From a virus: a stretch of 30,316 nt of DNA. Of this stretch, positions 8,783-14,840 are shown one piece after another. The position numbers and the translations under genes were made by a program. Each line of letters starts with the position of its first letter. Position 1 is the first letter of the stretch. The notes beneath the pieces were generated by a model. That model ran no database searches. It had not been told where the DNA came from and was given only the letters and a program-made list of their open reading frames with translations. The stretch covers positions 1 through 30,316 of the IMG/VR virus record IMGVR_UViG_3300020183_000326. The stretch is one strand, 5' to 3'.

Positions 8783-9237
8783 ATCATCCTGCGTGTCGGG
8801 GTGGCGGCACGAACAGGACGCATCATGCGTCCTAACGCCTCAAAGTCCACTTTGGAAAAGTCGTAGACGGGAGGGTTGGGCGGCTTGGAGGGGTTGGGCG
8901 GCAGGACAGCAGGAGGGGTTGATGTGCCTCCACCGCTGGAACCGAGCGCAGCCATCTGTTGGGCTAACGTCAGGTCAGCCTGGTTGTAGGCACCCAGTTT
9001 GGCCATCTCAGCAGCAGTTTTCTCAGCCTGCTCTTCGGCGGTCAGTTCGGTGCGGTAGGTGTTCGCTTCACCAGAACGCAAAATGCCTCGAGCCTCCAAG
9101 TTGGATTCCAACTGGCGGTTGGCGACCCCGTAGCGACGGGCAAGGTTAGCTAACGCCGTGTTGTAGGCGAGGTCAGCGTTCTTTTTAGTAAGAGCAGCCT
9201 GCTTGTCGTAATACTCGGCGGTTGCGTTTTGGGCCAT
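8683..9237 (-). CDS. Virion-associated protein with two GSADTxERR motifs (184 aa)
   Basis: Residues 1-100 are a charged alpha-helical region (AEYYDKQAALTKKNADLAY onward), resembling short ejection or internal-core proteins. A Gly/Pro linker follows (about 100-124), then a short module and two copies of the motif, GSADTNERR at 153-161 and GSADTRERR at 174-182, the second almost at the C-terminus. The ATG at 9237 has GGAG seven bases upstream, a good start. It follows the holin-like gene and begins the three- or four-gene block ending with the giant protein. No catalytic signature seen. Confidence 0.6.
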   Translation of the reverse strand: MAQNATAEYYDKQAALTKKNADLAYNTALANLARRYGVANRQLESNLEARGILRSGEANTYRTELTAEEQAEKTAAEMAKLGAYNQADLTLAQQMAALGSSGGGTSTPPAVLPPNPSKPPNPPVYDFSKVDFEALGRMMRPVRAATPTRRMIGSADTNERRIMRSTSPATFKYGSADTRERRGR

Positions 9238-9261
9238 AGAAGTCTCCGTCGAAACCTACGG

Positions 9262-9510
9262 CTATCCAGCCTTCGGGCGTTTCCGCACCACCTTAGCAGA
9301 TGCAGGTGTTCGACGGTGTGCAGGACCGTTCACATGGTCGGTGAGGTCGTAGCGCACCTGTCGGATGTCTTTACGGATTTCCGACGACACCAGGTCAATT
9401 TGGTCTATGACATTGTTGTGGTCACGCTGGTTTTCTTTGCGACCTTTCTCAACGAGAATGGCAAGAATGGTGAAAGAACCACCAATTAGGGCGACTAGCA
9501 CCGCTTCCAT
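9262..9510 (-). CDS. Holin-like one-TM protein (82 aa)
   Basis: One membrane segment (about residues 3-20, EAVLVALIGGSFTILAILV), then a charged helix of coiled-coil character (about 21-62) and a basic tail. This layout, an N-terminal TM with a long charged cytosolic helix next to an endolysin, is common among phage holin-like proteins. I chose the ATG at 9510 because it overlaps the endolysin stop as TAATG; an in-frame TTG at 9531 would add seven residues but is less plausible. Role in lysis is inferred from structure and position. Confidence 0.65.
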   Translation of the reverse strand: MEAVLVALIGGSFTILAILVEKGRKENQRDHNNVIDQIDLVSSEIRKDIRQVRYDLTDHVNGPAHRRTPASAKVVRKRPKAG

Positions 9511-10235
9511 TATCCGAACATGACCTTCCAAGTGACCGGTCCGACGATGCCGTCAGGGGCGATGTTTCGCGCCATCTGCCATTCTTTGACGCGATAATCG
9601 GTTTTAGGGCCGAAATCTCCGTCAGGTTTCGCTCCGATTGCAGCCTGTACGAGTGCAACAGCTGGACCTTTCGAGCCGAGTTTGAGGGGTTTACCGGGAT
9701 AGTCAAACTTGACGCTTTCGTCAATTTTAGGGTTGGGGGCGGGTGCAGGTGCGCCTGCAAGACCGGCGAAAGCCTGCTCGTAGTAAGCAGGATTGTCGGC
9801 GTGGGCAGGTGCTATTTCGACGTGGAACCAGTCGCCACCTGGGGCTGACCCGATGGACGGTTTCTTGTACACCGTCCAGACAGCCCTGTCGCAACGCCAG
9901 CCTCGCCCGTGTGGTTGGGGGAAATAGTCGTGGATTTCCTCGACTAGGAACAGTTCGGCGTTCGCCACCCAAAAGTCGACGACTTGGCAGGCGGTCTGAT
10001 AGTCACCGAACCCTTTGTTGCCGGTTTTGCGCCACGATAGGTCGGCGGCACGACCGGTGCCATGAACAGACGGCTTCGGAGTTTTCAACGCCGGGTTTTT
10101 CATGTTCCGAACGGACCAGGTTCCGTTGTTCCACACTCCCTTATTGAAATGTTTGATCGTCAACTGAACAAACTTTTCGAGGCCCGCACGTTTCCCTGCG
10201 GCGTTGCCGTCAAATCCTGTGTATGCACGTCCCAT
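9510..10235 (-). CDS. Endolysin: M15-type peptidase plus peptidoglycan-binding domain (241 aa)
   Basis: Residues about 1-160 carry the zinc site pattern of M15/VanY-like D,D-peptidases: SVHGTGRAADLSW with H58 and D65, then GGDWFHVEI with H138. An Ala/Pro linker (about 160-170) leads to a C-terminal PG_binding_1-type domain (about 181-241) with LKLGSKGPAVALVQ, DGDFGPKTDYRVKEWQ and DGIVGPVTW. The enzyme should cleave peptide bonds in peptidoglycan at the end of infection. No signal peptide, so a holin is expected to release it; several small membrane proteins flank it. The ATG at 10235 has no clear Shine-Dalgarno sequence and lies 27 bases after the preceding stop. The fold assignment is firm, the exact cleaved bond is not known. 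Confidence 0.88.
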   Translation of the reverse strand: MGRAYTGFDGNAAGKRAGLEKFVQLTIKHFNKGVWNNGTWSVRNMKNPALKTPKPSVHGTGRAADLSWRKTGNKGFGDYQTACQVVDFWVANAELFLVEEIHDYFPQPHGRGWRCDRAVWTVYKKPSIGSAPGGDWFHVEIAPAHADNPAYYEQAFAGLAGAPAPAPNPKIDESVKFDYPGKPLKLGSKGPAVALVQAAIGAKPDGDFGPKTDYRVKEWQMARNIAPDGIVGPVTWKVMFG

Positions 10236-10262
10236 TCTGCGAACGCTATCAGGTGAAGGTGG

Positions 10263-10466
10263 TCAGTTGTCTACAGTTGTGGCCCGAACGAACATATACG
10301 CGTTCTCGGGAAGGACTTCCTGCAAGGTTTTCATCACTTCATAGGCGACTTGTTCGCCTCCGTCAATCGGCGGTTCGTCACCGTCAGGCGACCTGTACCC
10401 AGGGATGTCGGGGGGCAGATGGTCAACGGTCACAGCTAGGATTAGGGTGGCTCGAACGGTAGGCAT
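10263..10466 (-). CDS. Small hypothetical protein (67 aa)
   Basis: Unrecognised 67-aa protein with a predicted beta strand (RATLILAVTVDHL), an acidic loop (SPDGDEPPIDGGE) and an amphipathic helix (VAYEVMKTLQEVL), ending in another strand. AAGGAG eight bases upstream of the ATG supports the start. It lies between the two-TM protein and the endolysin, in the lysis-like cassette; no lysis signature is visible in it. Confidence 0.65.
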   Translation of the reverse strand: MPTVRATLILAVTVDHLPPDIPGYRSPDGDEPPIDGGEQVAYEVMKTLQEVLPENAYMFVRATTVDN

Positions 10467-10483
10467 TGGCAGGCTCCTTTTGG

Positions 10484-10792
10484 TTAGTCGTCTTTACGGT
10501 TGCCCCTTGTAGCAACGATGCCGACTGCGGCACCGACCAAGGTGTAACAGATCGGCCCGAGGATTTCAAGCATCGCTTTGTCGTTTGGCGATTGGGAGTC
10601 CAAAGGCTGGACGACGAACAGAAGTCCCCACAGCATGGTGACGACGATCAGGCCGACGATCACGATTAGCCCAATACCGACGTAATACCGCAGGCGAGCG
10701 TCCAGCTCTTGGGCGGTCATCCGCTCTTTACGGGGTCGGGGTGTCACTCGTTCCCTGACATTCGGCTGTTCCTGTGTTGGCTGGGTTGTCAC
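10484..10792 (-). CDS. Two-TM protein, holin-like, SPND motif (102 aa, start uncertain)
   Basis: A basic cytosolic N-terminus leads to MTAQELDARLRYY, a first membrane segment (about 39-62), the linker QPLDSQSPNDKAMLE and a second segment (about 78-95). I recall similar proteins, with an ELDARLxYY entry helix and an SPND linker, in many environmental phages beside a small RYPC lipoprotein, as here. The GTG at 10792 gives 102 aa and overlaps the lipoprotein gene by 65 bases; the ATG at 10720, seven bases beyond that gene's stop, would give 78 aa. Neither has a strong Shine-Dalgarno. A holin or lysis-accessory role is inference from topology and the nearby endolysin. Confidence 0.65.
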   Translation of the reverse strand: MTTQPTQEQPNVRERVTPRPRKERMTAQELDARLRYYVGIGLIVIVGLIVVTMLWGLLFVVQPLDSQSPNDKAMLEILGPICYTLVGAAVGIVATRGNRKDD

Positions 10793-10883
10793 AAGGGTAC
10801 CTGTACCTGTCTGAACATTGGCTCAATACAGCACAAACTAGCACGACAATCGCGCTCGAAAGTGTCTTTTGGGTCAAAGTCAT
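10728..10883 (-). CDS. Small lipoprotein, spanin-like, YRYPC motif (51 aa)
   Basis: A short gene partly hidden under the two-TM gene. The product begins MTLTQKTLSSAIVVLVCAVL, a signal sequence, followed by a lipobox LSQC with the lipidated cysteine at 23, then SDRYRYPCDNPANTGTAECQ and a short Thr/Pro tail. The RYPC-x-P-x-x-x-EC pattern recurs in small phage lipoproteins I know from marine and freshwater phages. With two further cysteines (31, 42) a disulfide is likely. It begins 10 bases after the 53-aa gene stops. Resembles an outer-membrane spanin in size and layout; in an actinobacterial host the partner membrane would be different, so function is open. Confidence 0.72.
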   Translation of the reverse strand: MTLTQKTLSSAIVVLVCAVLSQCSDRYRYPCDNPANTGTAECQGTSDTPTP

Positions 10884-10892
10884 GGCATCAGT

Positions 10893-11054
10893 CTAGTCGT
10901 CGGGAAGCAGCTGGGAGACGACATAGAAGGCGATGCTTGCCAGCGAGATGATGAGAGCCTGTATGCGGGTTTGCCCTGACAAGGTGATGAGAACCAGGCT
11001 AAGTGATCCGGCCATAACACCGGTTTCGATCAGGATTTTCGGGTATTTCTTCAT
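10893..11054 (-). CDS. Two-TM small membrane protein, holin candidate (53 aa)
   Basis: The 53-aa product starts MKKYPKILIETG and has two hydrophobic segments (about 10-27 and 32-49) separated by a short SGQTR turn, ending in an acidic LPDD. Tiny two-span proteins with a basic N-terminus next to a lysin are typical holins or antiholins. The ATG forms an ATGA overlap with the stop of the secreted protein gene, supporting the call. No homologue recognised by sequence. Confidence 0.65.
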   Translation of the reverse strand: MKKYPKILIETGVMAGSLSLVLITLSGQTRIQALIISLASIAFYVVSQLLPDD

Positions 11055-12115
11055 GGTTTTCTCCTGCTAGTGGGGGTGGGGATAGCGACTAGGGTGGTGG
11101 CGGTGACAGCGACGAGGGTTCGCCGCGTTCCTACGTCCACGACTGAGCCGACCGGAACGTAGGTGTCAAACTGACCGGAAAATACGTTGACCTGCTGCTC
11201 AAACTCGGCTTTGACCTCATCGGGTGCCTCTGACAAGACGGCTGACAGTTGTTCGGATTCGGCGTCGGTCAGAGGGATATCGGCGAGCGTAGCAATCAGG
11301 TCTTCCACCTCGGTTTCTGACAAGTCGTCAAAAACGGCAGGGTCTGCAAAAACGCTGGTCAAAGCCTCATTCTCGAGTGGGAGGCTGCTTGTCGGTGGGG
11401 TGGTTGGCTCGAGAACGAAGATAGTTGTTGATGTCACCAACGAACTGGGTGGGGTCGTACTGCTCGAGGTCGTTGTACTGCTCGTCGTCGTCGGCAGAGT
11501 CGTAGGAGCCAAAAAGACGGTCGTAGTGATCGACGGCCCAACGGTAGAGGTCGTGGTCGTCGGAGCCGATGTAGTGGACGAAGATGATTCCGGGGGGGCT
11601 TCCGTGGCAGGGACAGTCGTTGACGGGGCAATGGTAGTACTCGTCGTCGCCAGGACTGTGGATGTTGTAGTGGCTTCCCATGTCGTTGTCGTCGCCTCCG
11701 GCACCGTTGTGGTGGTCACCACAGTAGTGGTTGTTTCAGGTGTGGTGGTGGATGTTTGGTTGGGTGTCGCGTTGATGTCCAGCCGGTAGGAGGTGCCGTA
11801 CCAACGGTTTGGGTCACCGCAGCAGACACCCGTGCGAAGCCGATAGGAGCCTGCCTGAACTGGGTACTCAATCCAAGAGTCCAACCCGAACCAGTCGTCG
11901 TTCGCGGTCAGCAGAGTCCCGTCAGCGTCGTACAGCCATAGCATCGAGTCAATCCCGTACTCCCATGCGTAAGTGCGCACGGTGAACACGGTCGGTTCTG
12001 TGAACGTGAACCACAAGTCGTTCGCCCCGGTGACCGTCACTTCTTGCGCTCGGGCAGGCTGAACCCACGCAAACAAGCAAACAAGCAGAGCTGTCAGACG
12101 CGGTAAATGTTTCAC
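11051..12115 (-). CDS. Secreted Thr-rich protein with beta-sandwich domain (354 aa)
   Basis: A signal peptide (residues about 1-23, ending ARA-QE) is followed by a domain (about 24-115) with the look of a bacterial pre-peptidase or secreted beta-sandwich module (DSMLWLYDADGTLLTANDD, then SYRLRTG). Residues about 117-250 are a Thr/Ser/Pro mucin-like linker of TTTT-V/P repeats. A helical acidic region (about 250-315) precedes a conserved-looking YVPVGSVVDVGTRRT and a hydrophobic C-terminal stretch with a basic end (SRRKP). Start is GTG 12115; an upstream ATG stops at once. Such linkers are common in secreted proteins of Acidimicrobiia. It may act at the cell surface, for example in wall attachment, superinfection exclusion or lysis; no function is shown. 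Confidence 0.75.
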   Translation of the reverse strand: MKHLPRLTALLVCLFAWVQPARAQEVTVTGANDLWFTFTEPTVFTVRTYAWEYGIDSMLWLYDADGTLLTANDDWFGLDSWIEYPVQAGSYRLRTGVCCGDPNRWYGTSYRLDINATPNQTSTTTPETTTTVVTTTTVPEATTTTWEATTTSTVLATTSTTIAPSTTVPATEAPPESSSSTTSAPTTTTSTVGPSITTTVFLAPTTLPTTTSSTTTSSSTTPPSSLVTSTTIFVLEPTTPPTSSLPLENEALTSVFADPAVFDDLSETEVEDLIATLADIPLTDAESEQLSAVLSEAPDEVKAEFEQQVNVFSGQFDTYVPVGSVVDVGTRRTLVAVTATTLVAIPTPTSRRKP

Positions 12116-12132
12116 CGCATCAGATTACACCG

Positions 12133-12273
12133 TCACTTTTTTCGGGTTGATTGCAACAGGTTGTCAAGCGTTTTGATTGCCCACGTCAGTTCTTGTTCCT
12201 CTTCTAATCCTCGAGGGGTGCATCTTGTGAGGTACTTGTAGATCACTTTCGCTAACCGCACCGGGATGTTCAT
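12133..12273 (-). CDS. Small helical protein nested in an overlap (46 aa)
   Basis: The product is MNIPVRLAKVIYKYLTRC followed by a charged amphipathic helix and a basic end. Its ATG is preceded by GAGG seven bases upstream. It overlaps the 3' third of the neighbouring gene (12164-12523) by about 110 bases in another frame. The composition looks natural and helical, whereas the overlapping C-terminal part of the neighbour looks like out-of-frame text, so this frame is probably the real coding one downstream of about 12273. Function unknown. Confidence 0.6.
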   Translation of the reverse strand: MNIPVRLAKVIYKYLTRCTPRGLEEEQELTWAIKTLDNLLQSTRKK

Positions 12274-12523
12274 CGGGAACCTCAATAAGGTAGATGACCT
12301 TTTGGACCATTTTGACAGGTATGTGGAGAACAGAGTCTACACACTCGTATTGAGTCCACGATTGGGTAATCGAAAGGTGTTTTGTTTTGCCACCAGATTG
12401 TTTATCTAGTAGGAATCCGATGCTGCGAACCTCATAGGGGCCGTCGTCGTCCATCTCATCTAGGCGCGTCCATTGGCTGGTGCCAGAGTGTGCGTCATGC
12501 CAGATGACAAGAACTGGTTTCAC
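12164..12523 (-). CDS. Small phage protein, IPVxMV family (119 aa, odd C-terminus)
   Basis: The first 85 residues match a group of small phage proteins I recall, with LVIWHDAHSG near the start, a VRSIGFLLD strand, and an LHIPVKMVQKVIYL end. Such proteins are usually about 80-90 aa and stop near that point; here about 30 unusual residues follow, overlapping the 46-aa gene in another frame. A frameshift or lost stop could explain the extension. Two GTG codons are possible starts (12526, 12523); I chose 12523, which gives a GTGA overlap with the phosphoesterase stop. Function unknown. Confidence 0.6.
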   Translation of the reverse strand: MKPVLVIWHDAHSGTSQWTRLDEMDDDGPYEVRSIGFLLDKQSGGKTKHLSITQSWTQYECVDSVLHIPVKMVQKVIYLIEVPDEHPGAVSESDLQVPHKMHPSRIRRGTRTDVGNQNA

Positions 12524-13578
12524 CACTTTTCTCGCTTCCTGTCCGTGCTGAACACCGGTGCCTGAATCGTAATGCCGTGTTCGGGGGTGACAATAGCAAG
12601 AGCCTGCTGGGGGGGTTCATGGCCGAAATTGGACACCCAAGCGTATTCGTCGGTGCCTTTTAGCGACCCGTTGACGATTAGGCCAGGAGTTTGGATGAGT
12701 TGATGCCAATGCCCCATCCACAGGGTGTTGAACGGGTTGCCGGTGTCGTTCGCCCGTTGGGCTTTGCGAGCGCGCATCCGCATGATCGGAGGCCAAATAC
12801 CTCCGATACCGCCACCGCCGGACACCTGATCGCCGTGGGTTAGCAGATGGTGAGTGCCGTAAATCGGGATAAGGCAGTCGGTGTTTTCGCCGACTTGGAA
12901 CGTAAATCGACGGTCGGAGGTGAGGTGACGTTCAATCATCTTGGCGAGTAACCAGTCAAAGTTGGTTCTAGCCCGCAATTTGGCTCGAGGTTTCCGGCTC
13001 ATACGCCCGTGGTTTCCCATGACTGCTGCAACATGGACTTTTCCAAACTCGTCGGCGAACATGGTGAGGGCCGCGCACAGTTGCTCCGACCAATGAAGCA
13101 GGGAGCCGAGCATCGTGTCCTCGTTTGTTTGGGCAAGTTCTTCGTGGATGTCGCCGGAAAAGATGTCGCCACCCAACATTATGACCACCCCGTCGTAGGT
13201 GACCCCAGCGAGATAGTGGCGCGCAATCTTGATTGAGTTCTCCGACCACGCTTGTAACCGGAGTTCGGCGATGCGCCGGTTGTAGGCGTTCAATCCACCC
13301 ACTTCTTCAGGAAGCACCACCTCGTCAAAGTGGGTGTCGGACAGCAGGAGGGTGAGGGTTGCGTGTTTCTTGCGTCCCGATGGGGGTGTAACCAGCCATT
13401 TTGGGGGTTGCAGAATGGCGGTAGTGGCCGCGTCAATAAGGTTGAGGGCGCGTTCTAATTCCTCGATCCGCTCGATCAGCTTCATGTTTTCGGCATTCGC
13501 CTGGTCGCGTTGACGGCGAATACGGTTGACTGAAGTCAGATCGTTGTTCTGTGCGTTGATGTCGTCAGCGAGACCCAC
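12520..13578 (-). CDS. Calcineurin-like metallophosphoesterase (352 aa)
   Basis: The motif set is complete: SDTHFDE with D81 and H83, GGDIFSGD with D138, GNH at 188-190, a THGD with H248, and GHWH with H290 and H292, the two-metal centre of calcineurin-like phosphoesterases. A coiled coil of about 30 residues (20-50) precedes the domain. Substrate cannot be read; relatives act on nucleic acids or nucleotides. GTG start at 13578 overlaps the end of the HTH gene by 14 bases, indicating coupling. Located inside the structural run between the fibre proteins and the lysis-like cassette, it may modify nucleic acid during late infection. Confidence 0.88.
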   Translation of the reverse strand: MGLADDINAQNNDLTSVNRIRRQRDQANAENMKLIERIEELERALNLIDAATTAILQPPKWLVTPPSGRKKHATLTLLLSDTHFDEVVLPEEVGGLNAYNRRIAELRLQAWSENSIKIARHYLAGVTYDGVVIMLGGDIFSGDIHEELAQTNEDTMLGSLLHWSEQLCAALTMFADEFGKVHVAAVMGNHGRMSRKPRAKLRARTNFDWLLAKMIERHLTSDRRFTFQVGENTDCLIPIYGTHHLLTHGDQVSGGGGIGGIWPPIMRMRARKAQRANDTGNPFNTLWMGHWHQLIQTPGLIVNGSLKGTDEYAWVSNFGHEPPQQALAIVTPEHGITIQAPVFSTDRKREKW

Positions 13579-13813
13579 AAGAACATTCTTTATTGCGGTG
13601 GCGGGGAATTGAAGACTGTTTTACTTCATAACCTCGGTTTCGGAGCGCACGGACAATCGCCGAATGCTGGATGTTGGGGTCGGCGAAAGCCGCCTCAAGG
13701 TCAATACGATCTTGGGGGTTCAGATTAGCGAGCAGCTGGCCGACCCAACAGTACGGGCCAGACCATCGGCCAGTCTCCCGGCGTATGTCGTCGAGCAGGC
13801 TCTTGTCGGTCAT
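13565..13813 (-). CDS. Helix-turn-helix protein with RHRxxxCxC end (82 aa)
   Basis: The protein has a HTH-like segment (about 45-72, NIQHSAIVRALRNRGYEVKQ then SSIPRHR) ending in NKECSCG, a short C-x-C motif. This layout (variable helix, RHR recognition helix, cysteines) is one I associate with small phage HTH proteins found beside calcineurin-like phosphoesterases. It overlaps that gene by 14 bases. I chose the ATG at 13813, preceded by AGGAGG four bases upstream; an in-frame GTG at 13837, two bases after the previous stop, is the alternative. DNA binding is likely, the target unknown. Confidence 0.65.
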   Translation of the reverse strand: MTDKSLLDDIRRETGRWSGPYCWVGQLLANLNPQDRIDLEAAFADPNIQHSAIVRALRNRGYEVKQSSIPRHRNKECSCGSR

Positions 13814-13839
13814 GTCCCCTCCTAATAGGTGTGCCACGG

Positions 13840-13992
13840 CTACCCCGTTGGCTCAGTCCACGGCTCAGGAATGTTGCCCTTTTGTATTACGGATTCCATT
13901 GTCCAACCGGTAGCGAGCAGGTTGGTGTATTCCTCGTCGGTCATGGGGCGAACGAGATCGTCAATTTGTATGTTGGGTCGTTCGGGTTCCAT
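13840..13992 (-). CDS. Small acidic protein after the fibre gene (50 aa)
   Basis: The 50-aa product begins MEPERPNIQIDDLVRPMTDEEY and continues as a short amphipathic helix with a Pro/Trp-rich end. The ATG overlaps the fibre-like gene's stop as TAATG, which supports the start over any longer in-frame reading upstream. Acidic small proteins immediately after fibre genes sometimes act as fibre-assembly chaperones; that is a guess from location only. Confidence 0.65.
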   Translation of the reverse strand: MEPERPNIQIDDLVRPMTDEEYTNLLATGWTMESVIQKGNIPEPWTEPTG

Positions 13993-14840
13993 TATGAGTT
14001 CCTGTATCCGTAGACGCGAATGGTGCCACCCGTCAGGGTTCCTGAACTGGGAAGAATTGTAAAGGCTGTGTATTGAGTTGTGTTGTTTAGGAAGCCTGCA
14101 TACACAGTCTGCCAAGACAACGAGGCGTTTTGCGCTGAAAAAAAGGTTGCTTGTGCAAGGTTCGGTGATCGAACGGTGCAATCAAACGAAAACCGGCCAT
14201 TCCCCGTTGTGCCGTTACCTGCGACACCTAACGGCCATGACGGGCCTACAGTACTAACGTCACCTGTCAGCGTGGTTGAACCAAATGACATATAGTGACC
14301 CGAATAGGCATAGTTCGTTGTGGTCGAACCAAGTCGCATACTGACGTTGGGCTGGTTGGCTGATGCAACGGAATTCGAGATTTGCACAAAGTAATTGTCG
14401 TATGTTGACGAAAATACATCCGAAATAACGACACTTGACACACCCGAACCAATCTCCTGTGTTTTGATTAGCACAAGCCCTGGATCGCTGGTAAGGGCTA
14501 CCGTCCCAGTCGCATCAGGCAACGTCAACGTGCGGTCAGCGGTCAAGGTTGTTGGGGTGAGCGTCACCTCGTAGGTGCTAGTACCACCAGCGCGACCAGC
14601 CAACGCAACGCCGTCTTGCGTTGAAGCGGCCCGTACCGTGGTGGTTCCAACGATGTCCAATGCGGTCGCCGGGGACTGGTTGTTGATGCCGACTCGACTG
14701 TTCGTGGAGTCCACTTTCAGCACGGTCGGGGACACGAAAGCACCGTACGCTTCCCAGACGGTTCCGTCCCAAATCCATGACTTGTCGCCTGACGTGAAAA
14801 TTTGTCCGACGCTAGGGCTGTTAGGGAAGTCGATAGCCAT
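13992..14840 (-). CDS. Fibre or tail-appendage protein (282 aa)
   Basis: The N-terminus MAIDFPNSPSVGQIF and GDKSWIWDGTVWEAYG form a short module common in phage fibre proteins. Residues about 48-62 carry DSTNSRVGINNQSPATALDI, the fibre motif also present in the 785-aa neighbour (NRVGVNTISPLETLHV). A beta-rich C-terminus of about 150 residues follows without recognisable hydrolase motifs; it may bind the receptor. Starts in a TGATG overlap with the 785-aa gene. No S74-type intramolecular chaperone is visible at the end. Confidence 0.72.
   Translation of the reverse strand: MAIDFPNSPSVGQIFTSGDKSWIWDGTVWEAYGAFVSPTVLKVDSTNSRVGINNQSPATALDIVGTTTVRAASTQDGVALAGRAGGTSTYEVTLTPTTLTADRTLTLPDATGTVALTSDPGLVLIKTQEIGSGVSSVVISDVFSSTYDNYFVQISNSVASANQPNVSMRLGSTTTNYAYSGHYMSFGSTTLTGDVSTVGPSWPLGVAGNGTTGNGRFSFDCTVRSPNLAQATFFSAQNASLSWQTVYAGFLNNTTQYTAFTILPSSGTLTGGTIRVYGYRNS

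Noticed and set aside
11187-11789. 200-codon plus-strand frame rich in Val
   Set aside because: It is the antisense shadow of the Thr-rich linker of the secreted protein; the repeated ACC/ACA codons read as GGT/TGT on the other strand.
12116-12170. Promoter (TTGACA and TGTAAT) before the secreted protein gene
   Set aside because: The two hexamers are about 32 bases apart, too far for one sigma-70-type promoter.
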